DNA of 64,000 nt from Leptotrichia sp. oral taxon 215 str. W9775 (lineage in GTDB: Bacteria > Fusobacteriota > Fusobacteriia > Fusobacteriales > Leptotrichiaceae): positions 55,849 to 119,848 of the forward strand of contig NZ_KI272826.1 of assembly GCF_000469505.1 (NCBI RefSeq), written 5' to 3'. Positions 1 through 8,454 of this stretch are shown in pieces. Both the position numbers and the translations under genes were made by a program. Numbering within the stretch: the first letter of the stretch is position 1; each line of letters starts with the position of its first letter. The notes below the pieces were generated by a model. The model was not told the origin of the DNA and did no database searches. It worked only from the letters and a program-made list of their open reading frames with translations.

Positions 1-2
1 AA

Positions 3-59
3 AATGAATTTAAACTGAATAAATTTTGGAAAGGGAAAATTTCTGAAATTGTTTCATGA
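3..59 (+). CDS. possible C-terminal tail of a gene entering from the left
   Basis: One frame is open from the window edge and ends in TGA at 57-59, giving about 18 residues rich in Lys, Asn and Phe. It is followed 50 bases later by a bidirectional terminator, as expected for the end of a gene converging on sufSU. It is too short to assign to a family, and chance openness in AT-rich DNA is possible. Confidence 0.2.
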   Translation, partial: NEFKLNKFWKGKISEIVS

Positions 60-112
60 AATAGAATTGTTGAAAAAAGATGGCATATTAACTTAAAAAA
101 ATTAATATCAAA

Positions 113-142
113 CTAAAAATAAGGGACTTCCCTTATTTTTAG
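113..142. terminator. bidirectional intrinsic terminator
   Basis: A perfect 13-bp stem (113-125 with 130-142) closes a 4-base loop. It has a GGG/CCC core and A/T tracts on both outer sides, so it can work in either direction. It lies just downstream of sufU on the minus strand. Confidence 0.8.
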
Positions 143-201
143 CTATAAGTTAAATTCTTTTTCAAAATAGAAAAATTCAAAAAAATCATTTATATTTAGG
201 A

Positions 202-639
202 TTATTTTTCATATTTTTCTGTAATAACTCTTAGTGAATGCCAGCTAAGAGTGGCACATTTTACCCTTGCAGGCATATTTGCAACATATTCCATAAGAAC
301 TGCATCTCCAAGTTTTTTACTTTCTTCAGAAGTAAGTTTTTCTTCCTGCTTCATCATTTTAAAGAACAGATTTACCTTTTCTTCAGCTTCAGCCATTGTT
401 TTTCCTTTTATAAGGTCAATAAGCATTGCTGTAGAGGCACTTGAAATGGCACATCCGCTTCCAAGGAAAGCCGCATCTTCAATAACGTCACCATTTAACT
501 TAACTTCAAGTGTAAGGTCATCCCCACAGTTTGGATTGTGGCCTCTTTCAATATATGTAGGTTCTTCAATTTCCTTTTTAAGTTCTCTTCTGTTACTGTA
601 TTCCAGTATTGTCTGCTGATATATTTTTTCTAAATTCAT
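202..639 (-). CDS. sufU: SufU-type Fe-S cluster assembly protein / sulfur acceptor
   Basis: SufU accepts persulfide sulfur from the SufS cysteine desulfurase in the SUF pathway of Gram-positive and related bacteria, in the cytoplasm. The 145-residue length is normal. The zinc/sulfur ligand set is visible as Cys38 and Asp40 (in NPNCGDD), Cys63 (in GSGCAISSAS) and Cys128 (in VKCATLSW). The insert between the second and third cysteines is typical of SufU rather than IscU. Its ATG overlaps the sufS stop codon in an ATGA, so the two are translationally coupled in one transcript. Transcription probably ends at the 113-142 hairpin. Confidence 0.95.
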   Translation of the reverse strand: MNLEKIYQQTILEYSNRRELKKEIEEPTYIERGHNPNCGDDLTLEVKLNGDVIEDAAFLGSGCAISSASTAMLIDLIKGKTMAEAEEKVNLFFKMMKQEEKLTSEESKKLGDAVLMEYVANMPARVKCATLSWHSLRVITEKYEK

Positions 640-1835
640 ATTTTAAACACTTCCTTTATTTTTAAAAGTCCTTCAATTAGTTTTTCTATATCTTTTTCAT
701 CGTTGTAAATGCTGAAACTTGCACGGCAGCATGACGGAACTCCCAGATATTTCATAAGAGGCTGGGCACAATGATGGCCAGATCTTACTGCCACATGATA
801 GGAATCCAGAATAAATGCCACATCGTGGGAATGTACCCCCTTTACATTGAAGGCAATAACTCCTGTTCTGGCAACATTTTCTGTGCAGTATGTTTCTATA
901 AATCCTAATTTTTTCATTTCTTCCAATGCTTTTGACGCTAAACTATCTTCAATTTCAGTAATTTTATCATAACCTATCTCTTCAATATATTCAATGGCCG
1001 CCTTTAATGTAACAGCACCTTCCACATTTTGTGTTCCCCCCTCAAATTTATTTGGCAGAGGAGCAAATGTAGAATCTTCCTCAGTTACAAACTCTATCAT
1101 GTCTCCACCGTACAGGAATGGTGGCATTTTATCAAGCAGTTCCTTTTTTCCGTACAATATTCCTATTCCCATTGGAGAAAAAAGTTTATGTCCTGAAAAT
1201 ACGAGGAAATCAGCATCCATTTTTTGTACATCATGTTTATAATGAAGTATAGACTGGGCTGCATCAACTACAGTCAATGCTCCGTATTCATGAGCAAGTT
1301 TTACAATTTCTTCAACAGGCTGAATTACTCCGGTAACATTTACCACAGCTGAAACAGCTACTATTTTTGTTTTGTCTGACAGCTTGTTTTTAAAGTCGTT
1401 AATATCAAACTGACCATTTTCATCAAGGTAGACAAACTTTATTACAGCTTTTTTCTTTTTAGCAATAAACTGCCATGGAACAATATTTGCATGGTGGTTT
1501 GATATTCCAAGTATAATTTCATCCCCTTCATTTATAAATTCCAGACCATAGGAATATGCAATGAGGTTGATTGATTCGGTAGTATTTTTAGTAAAAATAA
1601 CTTCTTCAAATTTTTCCGCATTAATAAAGTTTTTTACCTTTTCCCTTGCATCTGAAAGCAGGCCTGCAGCTTCTATTGACAAGGCATGGGAACCTCTACC
1701 AGGGTTTCCGTTATATTTTTCATAGTATTCCATAATTTTATCAAGCACTATTTTTGGTTTTTGCGAAGTAGCCGCTGTATCTAAATAATGATTTGTAATA
1801 TTTTGAAATATAGGAAAATCTTTTTTATAGTCCAT
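636..1835 (-). CDS. sufS: cysteine desulfurase SufS
   Basis: A PLP enzyme that takes sulfur from cysteine and passes it as a persulfide to SufU for Fe-S cluster assembly. It is a class V aminotransferase fold of 399 residues from the chosen start. The PLP lysine is Lys217 in FSGHKLFSP, and the catalytic cysteine is Cys356 in RSGHHCAQPL. A GTG five codons upstream (1850) keeps the frame open, but those codons are themselves the ribosome site AAAGGAGT, so ATG at 1835 is the real start. It is first in the sufSU operon and overlaps sufU by 4 bases. A strong promoter lies about 60 bases upstream. Confidence 0.96.
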   Translation of the reverse strand: MDYKKDFPIFQNITNHYLDTAATSQKPKIVLDKIMEYYEKYNGNPGRGSHALSIEAAGLLSDAREKVKNFINAEKFEEVIFTKNTTESINLIAYSYGLEFINEGDEIILGISNHHANIVPWQFIAKKKKAVIKFVYLDENGQFDINDFKNKLSDKTKIVAVSAVVNVTGVIQPVEEIVKLAHEYGALTVVDAAQSILHYKHDVQKMDADFLVFSGHKLFSPMGIGILYGKKELLDKMPPFLYGGDMIEFVTEEDSTFAPLPNKFEGGTQNVEGAVTLKAAIEYIEEIGYDKITEIEDSLASKALEEMKKLGFIETYCTENVARTGVIAFNVKGVHSHDVAFILDSYHVAVRSGHHCAQPLMKYLGVPSCCRASFSIYNDEKDIEKLIEGLLKIKEVFKI

Positions 1836-1874
1836 GTTGACTCCTTTCACTTTTTGTGTCCTCTAAATCTTATA

Positions 1875-1893
1875 GTAAAGGCTTTTCCTTTAC
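1875..1893 (-). promoter_or_regulatory. inverted repeat at the sufSU transcription start
   Basis: A 7-bp perfect inverted repeat (GTAAAGG / CCTTTAC, 5-base loop) sits immediately downstream of the sufSU -10 box, covering the expected transcription start. It could be a repressor operator or a 5' mRNA hairpin. No regulator is identified. Confidence 0.4.
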
Positions 1894-1897
1894 AATT

Positions 1898-1926
1898 ATT
1901 ATACTTTTTATTTACTGTAATTTCAA
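1898..1926 (-). promoter_or_regulatory. promoter of sufSU
   Basis: Read on the minus strand: TTGAAA (1921-1926), a 17-base spacer, then TATAAT (1898-1903). This is one of the closest matches to a housekeeping sigma promoter in the window and gives a 5' leader of about 55 bases for sufS. Confidence 0.75.
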
Positions 1927-2061
1927 GTGGTTTTTAAATACAATTATAAAGTCAGAAAAAAAATTGACAGTTCTTTTATTATGTAGTTTTCCATCTAAAT
2001 CTTAATTATATTATTTAAGAAATGAAAAGTTATTTAAATAAGAAAAATTTTCATGAAATCC

Positions 2062-2090
2062 TTGACAATATGAAAAAATATCTATAAAAT
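2062..2090 (+). promoter_or_regulatory. promoter of the C-S lyase operon
   Basis: TTGACA (2062-2067), 17 bases, TAAAAT (2085-2090). The leader to the ATG at 2210 would be about 110 bases. I see no terminator-like hairpin or recognisable riboswitch in it. The sufSU promoter diverges about 135 bases away. Confidence 0.75.
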
Positions 2091-2209
2091 ATCAATAGAA
2101 AAATTTCACAAACAAGGGAGATATTGTGATTAAAATTATAAGTCTTGAAAAAGACAGCTAAAAAAACAAAGTAAGTAATAAAAAAATAATATAAAGGAGA
2201 GAAACGGCT

Positions 2210-3358
2210 ATGAAATTTGGAACAAAAATTATACATGGGTATAATATGATTGACGAGTCAACAGGAGCTTCTTCCATATCGATATGTCAGGCATCAACAT
2301 TTCATCAGAATGATATAGATGATGATCAGAAATATACATATTCGAGATTTGGTAACCCTACAAGGGAAGCTCTTGAAGAAGCAATTGCCACTCTTGAAAA
2401 GGGGAAATACGGACTTGCCTTCTCATCTGGGATGGCGGCAATAACAGCCGTTCTGCTTTCTTTTTCACAGGGGGATCACCTTGTAATGTGTAAAGATGTA
2501 TATGGAGGGGCTTTCCAGCTTGTAATGGAAGTTTTTCCACGTTTTGGAATTGAAGTAAGTTTTGTCGATGAAACAGATGTTTCAGAATGGGAAAACGCAA
2601 TAAAGGAAAATACAAAAGCCTTTTACATGGAAACACCATCTAATCCATTATTAAAAATTACAGATATAGAAGCTGTAGTAAGTATTGCGAAAAAACATAA
2701 TCTGAAAACAATAATAGACAATACCTTCATGACACCCCAATATCAGAATCCGATTCCTATGGGAGTGGACATTGTTATTCACAGTGCGACAAAATTTCTT
2801 AATGGTCACAGTGATGTAGTATTAGGAATGATAGTCACTGATGATGAAGATTTATATAAGGAAATGAAAAAGCAGCAGATAATTTTAGGGGCATTACCTG
2901 GAGTTGAAGAATGCTGGCTAGTTTTACGTGGAATGAAAACAATGGAAATAAGAATGAACAAGAGTTCGGAAACGGCTTTAAAAATAGCTGAATATCTTGA
3001 AAAACACCCTAAAATTGAAAGAGTGTATTATCCTGGACTGAAAAATCACGAAGGATATGAAATCAATCAAAAACAGGCTTCAGGTGGTGGAGCTGTATTA
3101 TCTTTTGATTTAGGATGCTGTGAAAAAGTAAGAAGATTCTTTAAACTTATAAAATATCCTATTGTTGCAGTGAGTTTGGGAGGGGTTGAATCAATATTAT
3201 CATACCCTTATAAAATGTCTCATGCATGTGTACCTGAAGAAGAAAGAATTAAAATGGGGGTAACTTCCGGGCTTATAAGACTTTCTGTCGGAATAGAAGA
3301 TAGCGAAGATTTAATAAATGACATAGAAAATGCACTGGATAAAATGGATGAAGAGTAA
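2210..3358 (+). CDS. Cys/Met metabolism PLP enzyme (cystathionine lyase / methionine gamma-lyase family)
   Basis: A PLP-dependent trans-sulfuration enzyme of 382 residues, acting in the cytoplasm on cystathionine, cysteine, homocysteine or methionine. Visible signatures: YSRFGNPT at residues 44-51 (Tyr and Arg that contact the phosphate of the neighbouring subunit), Asp170 in IIDNTF, and the PLP lysine Lys195 in HSATKFLNGH. Which substrate is used (cystathionine beta- or gamma-lyase, methionine gamma-lyase, or a synthase) cannot be read from these motifs. It begins a cassette with an amidotransferase and an amino-acid permease, which suggests amino-acid uptake and breakdown. It lies beside sufS, another sulfur-amino-acid enzyme. 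Ribosome site AAAGGAG is 10 bases before the ATG. Confidence 0.88.
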   Translation: MKFGTKIIHGYNMIDESTGASSISICQASTFHQNDIDDDQKYTYSRFGNPTREALEEAIATLEKGKYGLAFSSGMAAITAVLLSFSQGDHLVMCKDVYGGAFQLVMEVFPRFGIEVSFVDETDVSEWENAIKENTKAFYMETPSNPLLKITDIEAVVSIAKKHNLKTIIDNTFMTPQYQNPIPMGVDIVIHSATKFLNGHSDVVLGMIVTDDEDLYKEMKKQQIILGALPGVEECWLVLRGMKTMEIRMNKSSETALKIAEYLEKHPKIERVYYPGLKNHEGYEINQKQASGGGAVLSFDLGCCEKVRRFFKLIKYPIVAVSLGGVESILSYPYKMSHACVPEEERIKMGVTSGLIRLSVGIEDSEDLINDIENALDKMDEE

Positions 3359-3402
3359 AGGAAGAATATAGATAGTTAAAAAATAATACAGAGGAGGAAA
3401 TT

Positions 3403-4146
3403 ATGTTAAAAAAACCTGTTATAGGTATATCTTCAAGTGTAATAACTGACCAGGGAGGTATGTTTCCAGGATATAAAAGAACTTATGTAAATAAAGATTA
3501 TGCAGATGCTGTTATAAAAAACGGAGGTCTTCCAATAATACTTCCCTTCAATGAAGATGAAGAAATTATTAAGGGACTTGTTTCATGTATAGATGGGCTT
3601 ATTCTGTCAGGAGGACACGATGTGGCACCTTTTAATTATGGGGAAGAACCAGAACAAAGATTAGGGGAAATATTTCCTGAAAGAGATAAATTTGATTTCA
3701 TGCTTTTATCTGAAGCAAAAAAGAAAGGAATCCCTATTTTAGGAATATGTAGAGGGTTCCAAATAATAAATGCATATGAAGGGGGAACGCTTTACCAGGA
3801 TCTTTCGTATATTGATTCTGTTCCGGTGTATAAACATTCTCAAGGACATAGTCCTGAATTGAGGACACATTCGATAGAAATTGATGAAAATTCTATTTTA
3901 CATGAAATATTTGGAGTTAAGGAAATGAAAGTAAATTCATTTCATCATCAGGCTGTAAAAAAAGTGGCAGAAGGATATAGAGTTTCTGCAAAGGCAAAGG
4001 ATGGAGTTGTAGAAGCAATTGAAGCGGAAAACTATCCATTCCTGGTGGGAGTGCAATGGCACCCTGAAATGTTGGTTAAAATGTATGAAGATATGAATAA
4101 GCTGTTCACAGTACTGGTGAATAAAGCAGAAGAAAGGATGGGATAA
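3403..4146 (+). CDS. class I glutamine amidotransferase-like hydrolase (PuuD / peptidase C26 family)
   Basis: Family members hydrolyse gamma-glutamyl amides such as gamma-glutamyl-GABA. The 247-residue single domain shows the nucleophile Cys116 in GICRGFQ and the His220/Glu222 pair in GVQWHPE, completing the triad. An oxyanion-type glycine motif (LSGGHD) lies near residue 70. GAGGAGG precedes the ATG. The next gene, an amino-acid permease, begins one base after this stop, so they are coupled. The context suggests release of an amino acid from a gamma-glutamyl compound. The exact substrate is not known. Confidence 0.85.
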   Translation: MLKKPVIGISSSVITDQGGMFPGYKRTYVNKDYADAVIKNGGLPIILPFNEDEEIIKGLVSCIDGLILSGGHDVAPFNYGEEPEQRLGEIFPERDKFDFMLLSEAKKKGIPILGICRGFQIINAYEGGTLYQDLSYIDSVPVYKHSQGHSPELRTHSIEIDENSILHEIFGVKEMKVNSFHHQAVKKVAEGYRVSAKAKDGVVEAIEAENYPFLVGVQWHPEMLVKMYEDMNKLFTVLVNKAEERMG

Positions 4147-4147
4147 A

Positions 4148-5527
4148 ATGGCAGAAAAGCAAAAAATGAAGTTCTGGTCAATAGTATTACTTACAATAAA
4201 TTCAATAATAGGAACAGGGATATTCCTGTCTCCCGGAAGTGTGGCAAAATTATCGGGAAGTTTAGCCCCTTGGATTTATCTATGTGCGGCGGTATTTGCC
4301 TCTGTATTGGCAATAACTTTTGCATCGGCGGCAAAATATGTTACAAAAAATGGAGCGGCATACGCCTATTCGAAAGCGGCATTTGGAGAAAATGTTGGGT
4401 TATATGTAGGAATTACAAGATTCGTGGCGGCAAGTATTGCATGGGGAGTTATGGCTACAGGAGTAGTAAAAACAACTCTTTCTATATTTGGTTATGACAG
4501 TAATAACACTTTATATATAACAATTGGATTTCTTGTTTTAATGTTAATTCTTATGGTTATAAACTTAACAGGAAATGGAATACTTACATTTGTAAGTGAC
4601 ATTTCTACAATAGGAAAACTTTTAGCTCTTGGAATTACTATTATTGCAGGTATTGTTATTTTACTTCAGACGGGGCACACTAATCTTTCTGAAATAAATT
4701 TACTTAAAGATGCTTCAGGGGAAAATTTAATCCCAGCTATGACAGTTACAGGTTTTGTTACAGCAGTAATATCAGCATTCTATGCATTTACAGGATTTGA
4801 AAGTATCGGAAGTGGAGCAAGTGACATGGAAAACCCTGAAAAGAACTTGCCACGTGCAATTCCTCTGGCTATAGGAATTATAGCGGCTATATACTTTGGA
4901 ATAGTTCTTGTTTCAATGTTTATAGACCCTAAGGCACTCATTACTTCTAAAGAGGTTGTTGTCCTGGCTTCAGTTTTTAAAAGTAAGATTATTTCAAATA
5001 TAATAGTATATGGAGCACTTGTTTCAATGTTTGGTATAAATGTAGCGGCATCATTCCATACTCCAAGAATATTTGAAGCAATGGCAAAGGAAAAACAGAT
5101 TCCTGCATATTTTGATAAGCGTACAAGTAACGGAGTACCTATGAGAGCCTTCTGTATAACAGCATTGCTGGCGATAGTAATACCGATGGCATTTGGTTAT
5201 AATATGATGGGAATAATGATAATCAGCTCAATTTCAAGATTTATCCAGTTTATAATAGTTCCTCTTGGAGTAGTTTTATTCTTCTATGGAAAAAACAGGG
5301 AAGAAGTACTGGATGCGAAAAAGAATTTTGTTACAGATGTGTTCTTCCCATTATTATCAGTAGTTTTAACAGTGTTCCTACTAGTTAAGTTTAACTGGGT
5401 GGCACAGTTCTCCTTAAAAACAGAATCAGGAGACATGGTTACTAACTGGTATGCAATTTCAGCAATGGTAATCGGATATGTAGTTCTACCTCTAGTTATG
5501 TTTATGTTCAAGAAAAATGAAAAATAA
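4148..5527 (+). CDS. APC superfamily amino-acid permease
   Basis: An integral membrane amino-acid transporter of 459 residues with about 12 hydrophobic segments. The N-terminal helix carries the APC substrate-binding signature SIIGTGIFLSPG (about residues 18-29), and a second unwound-helix motif is visible as FYAFTGFESIGSG near residue 220. The gene starts one base after the amidotransferase stop, with GGATGGG as ribosome site inside the previous gene. Being last in the cassette with a C-S lyase and a gamma-glutamyl hydrolase suggests import or exchange of an amino acid used by them. Substrate not assignable. Confidence 0.88.
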   Translation: MAEKQKMKFWSIVLLTINSIIGTGIFLSPGSVAKLSGSLAPWIYLCAAVFASVLAITFASAAKYVTKNGAAYAYSKAAFGENVGLYVGITRFVAASIAWGVMATGVVKTTLSIFGYDSNNTLYITIGFLVLMLILMVINLTGNGILTFVSDISTIGKLLALGITIIAGIVILLQTGHTNLSEINLLKDASGENLIPAMTVTGFVTAVISAFYAFTGFESIGSGASDMENPEKNLPRAIPLAIGIIAAIYFGIVLVSMFIDPKALITSKEVVVLASVFKSKIISNIIVYGALVSMFGINVAASFHTPRIFEAMAKEKQIPAYFDKRTSNGVPMRAFCITALLAIVIPMAFGYNMMGIMIISSISRFIQFIIVPLGVVLFFYGKNREEVLDAKKNFVTDVFFPLLSVVLTVFLLVKFNWVAQFSLKTESGDMVTNWYAISAMVIGYVVLPLVMFMFKKNEK

Positions 5528-5544
5528 TTAAAATATGGTATTAT

Positions 5545-5789
5545 AAAAAGACTATCTCAAAATGATAAAATATAAATATAATAAAAACTATATTTCTCTT
5601 CATTTGTTAAAATTTTACTCATATAAAACAGTCATTCATAAAGGAAAAGTCAAAAACTCGCCTAAAGGCTTGGACAGATGACTTTTCCTAAATTCATTTA
5701 CTGTTTTACATTTTAAAATTTTAAATAATTCGAAAAAATATAGTTTTTTACATTTATTTTTAAGTTTTCTTCTTGAGACAGTCTTTTTT
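5545..5789. mobile_element. long-hairpin MITE-like element, copy A
   Basis: A non-coding element about 245 bases long in which the left ~105 bases are an imperfect inverted copy of the right ~105. The ends read AAAAAGACTATCTCAA on the left and, reversed, AAAAAAGACTGTCTCAAG on the right. The inner arms end in GGAAAAGTCA / TGACTTTTCC around a small GCCTAAAGGC hairpin. Partial copies occur at 32667-32732 and 33252-33332. The structure fits a miniature inverted-repeat element derived from an insertion sequence. It lies between converging genes and may also terminate transcription. Confidence 0.65.
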
Positions 5790-5819
5790 ATTATTTTTTA
5801 GAGATAGTCTCTACGTTTA

Positions 5820-6947
5820 TTATATTCTCTTTTCCAGTTCATCAAATAAGTGTTCTTTTATTGCTTCATCATCGATGTTATCAAGTATTGGTCTGAAAGA
5901 TGATTCAACTATAAGTTTTTTAGCTCTGCTTTCAGAAAGTCCTCTGCTCATCAAGTAGAAAAGCTTTGCTTCATCAACTTTTCCTACAGAAGCGGCATGT
6001 TCTCCTATTACATCATCTTCATTACAGAATAATGTTGGAATAGAGTGAGCCTTTACATTTTTATCAAGAAGTATTGCAAATTCCCCTTCTCTTCCTTCAG
6101 ATTTTGAAGCTCCTCTTTCAAAATATAGGTTTCCCCTGAAAACCTTCTGAGCTGTATCTTTAACTGCTCCTCTTCCCTGAATTTCACCTATTGATTTTCT
6201 ACCTTTAAATACGATTGAATACTCAAGATCAAGTTTTCTATTAAAATCAGCAAGGTATGCAGGTTTAATATATATTTCCGCAGCATCTTCTTCAAGATAT
6301 GATTTATGGCTTATTCCATTTACTTTAGCACCAAGTTCTACACTGTAATATTCAACTTTTCCTTGCCCAAGAGCTTCTATTTTTGAAGATTCAAAGTTTT
6401 CAGACTCAGTGTTTAATGTCTGTATTTTTATTATTTTAACTTCAGAATTTCTTCCAGCTACAACTCTTATTATTCCGTTACGGTAGGATTTTGCTTCATC
6501 TTCAGAATTGTAGATCATTATAACAGTGGCTTTTGCAAAATCTTCAACTTCAATAATATTGTAGTCTATAAGAAGATTATTTTCCTTATTAAAGTTATAA
6601 TTTATATAAATTGGTTTATCTACTTTTTTTCTTTCACTTATTTTTATATATTTTCCTTCATTGTAAAATGTATAATTCTGCAGCTTGAAAAAATCTCCAA
6701 GCCCGTATTCATTGTCATTTGAAAGTCTTTCAAGATCTTTCAGGGAATCATTTAATTCCTTTATGGATACACCATCCTGATCGGCATTTTTTACAACAGC
6801 GCTATTGAAAGGTTTAAATTCTTCAGGTTCGTTATATTTATATCCGACTCTTTTCCAGTTAGGCTTTTCAAGGGAAGCATATTTTTTAAAACTTTCTTTT
6901 CTATAACTGTTGTTATCAAGATTTTGTAAACTTGCTTCATTTAGCAT
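5820..6947 (-). CDS. sufD: Fe-S cluster assembly protein SufD
   Basis: SufD is a beta-helix partner of SufB in the SufBC2D scaffold on which Fe-S clusters are built. The 375-residue protein has a divergent N-terminal half and the conserved SufBD core, ending in the motifs FCNEDDVIGEHAASVGKV and FYLMSRGLSESRAKKL near residues 310-345. It lies 33 bases after sufB with its own AGGAGG, last in sufCBD. It is smaller and more divergent than SufB, as usual for Firmicute/Fusobacterial SufD. Confidence 0.93.
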   Translation of the reverse strand: MLNEASLQNLDNNSYRKESFKKYASLEKPNWKRVGYKYNEPEEFKPFNSAVVKNADQDGVSIKELNDSLKDLERLSNDNEYGLGDFFKLQNYTFYNEGKYIKISERKKVDKPIYINYNFNKENNLLIDYNIIEVEDFAKATVIMIYNSEDEAKSYRNGIIRVVAGRNSEVKIIKIQTLNTESENFESSKIEALGQGKVEYYSVELGAKVNGISHKSYLEEDAAEIYIKPAYLADFNRKLDLEYSIVFKGRKSIGEIQGRGAVKDTAQKVFRGNLYFERGASKSEGREGEFAILLDKNVKAHSIPTLFCNEDDVIGEHAASVGKVDEAKLFYLMSRGLSESRAKKLIVESSFRPILDNIDDEAIKEHLFDELEKRI

Positions 6948-6980
6948 TATATATTCCTCCTAAAATTACTTCTATATTTC

Positions 6981-8396
6981 TTATCCGATTGTTCCTTCAA
7001 GTTCAAGTTCAATCAGCTTATTTAATTCTACTGCATATTCAAGTGGCAATTCCTTTGAAATAGGTTCAACGAATCCTCTTACTATCATGGCTTTTGCCTC
7101 ATCCTTGCTTATACCTCTTGACATCAGATAAAATATTGCTTCATCGCTTATTCTTCCTATCTTAGCTTCGTGTCCTATATCTACACTGTCGTTATTTATT
7201 TCAATTATAGGAATAGTGTCTGATCTTGATTCGTTGTCAAGCATCAATGATTCACATTCAACTGTAGCCTTTGATCCCACTGCATTTGAATTAACTTTTA
7301 GCAGTCCTCTGTAAAAAGATGTTCCTCCATTTTTAGAGATTGATTTAGAATGTACTGTTGAAGATGTATTTGGTGCGGCATGAACAATTTTACATCCTGT
7401 ATCCAGGTATTGTCCTGCTGAAGCAAATGTAACTCCTGTAAATTCACATCTTGAACCTTCCCCTCTTAGGATAGTCATAGGGTAAAGCATTGAAACTCTT
7501 GATCCAAATGATCCTGATACCCATTCCATTACACCGCCTTCATCAACGATTGCTCTTTTTGTATTAAGGTTATACATGTTTCTTGACCAGTTTTCGATTG
7601 TAGAATATCTCATTCTGGCTCCTTTTTTTACAATCAGTTCAACTGCTCCGGCGTGTAATACGTTCTTTTTATACTTTGGTGCTGAACATCCTTCGATAAA
7701 GTGAAGGTCTGCCCCTTCTTCAACTATTATTAATGTATGCTCAAACTGCCCTGCTTCTGCCGCGTTAAGTCTGAAATAAGATTGCAGAGGCATGTTAACT
7801 TTTACCCCTTTAGGAACATATACAAATGATCCTCCTGACCATACAGCTCCATGTAATGCCGCAAATTTATGGTCATGCATAGTTATAACTTTCATAAAGT
7901 GTTCTTTTACAAGGTCTTCGTGTTCTCTTATGGCAGTTTCTATATCTGTGTATATTACTCCCTGATCTGTAAGTTCCTTATGAACACTGTGGTAAACAAC
8001 TTCCGAGTCATATTGTGCTCCCACTCCTGCAAGTGACTGTCTTTCAGCTTCAGGTATTCCAAGTCTGTCGAAAGTTGATTTAATATAATCAGGTACATCA
8101 TCCCAGTTGTCACTCATTACTTTTGCATCAGGTTCAAGATAATGCACTATATCGTTTATATCCAAGTCTGATAAATCAGGACCCCATGTAGGAACAGGCT
8201 TTGAATTGAACACTTCCAGAGCTTTAAGCCTGTATTCAAGCATCCATTGAGGTTCATTTTTCTTTTCAGAAATTTTTCTTACGATTTCTTCTGTAAGACC
8301 TTTACCTGTTGTAAATTTATGATGCATTTCATCCTTGATGTCATAGACACCTCTTTCAATGTCTGCAATGTAGGTTTTTTTTCTACTATCTTCCAT
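6981..8396 (-). CDS. sufB: Fe-S cluster assembly scaffold SufB
   Basis: The main scaffold of the SUF system. It binds sulfur and iron with SufC and SufD to assemble [4Fe-4S] clusters. The 471-residue length is normal. Recognisable conserved stretches are GSFVYVPKGVKV (about 190), the cysteine in IEGCSAPKY (about 237), ECESLMLDNESRSDTIP with the candidate persulfide cysteine (about 400), and the terminal GRISDEAIFYLMSRG block shared with SufD. GAGGAG precedes the ATG. A 58-base gap separates it from sufC. Confidence 0.96.
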   Translation of the reverse strand: MEDSRKKTYIADIERGVYDIKDEMHHKFTTGKGLTEEIVRKISEKKNEPQWMLEYRLKALEVFNSKPVPTWGPDLSDLDINDIVHYLEPDAKVMSDNWDDVPDYIKSTFDRLGIPEAERQSLAGVGAQYDSEVVYHSVHKELTDQGVIYTDIETAIREHEDLVKEHFMKVITMHDHKFAALHGAVWSGGSFVYVPKGVKVNMPLQSYFRLNAAEAGQFEHTLIIVEEGADLHFIEGCSAPKYKKNVLHAGAVELIVKKGARMRYSTIENWSRNMYNLNTKRAIVDEGGVMEWVSGSFGSRVSMLYPMTILRGEGSRCEFTGVTFASAGQYLDTGCKIVHAAPNTSSTVHSKSISKNGGTSFYRGLLKVNSNAVGSKATVECESLMLDNESRSDTIPIIEINNDSVDIGHEAKIGRISDEAIFYLMSRGISKDEAKAMIVRGFVEPISKELPLEYAVELNKLIELELEGTIG

Positions 8397-8454
8397 TTTT
8401 ATTATTCTCCTCTTTAAATTCTCTAAATCTTAGAAAGATTGGGTTATACAAATA

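Noticed and set aside
2090..2209. SAM or other riboswitch before the C-S lyase gene
   Set aside because: The ~110-base leader lacks paired stems and a terminator; it looks unstructured.
2051..2236. 61-residue minus-strand ORF in the sufS/C-S lyase spacer
   Set aside because: Overlaps a consensus promoter and the start of a real gene; aromatic-rich, AT-driven composition and no ribosome site.
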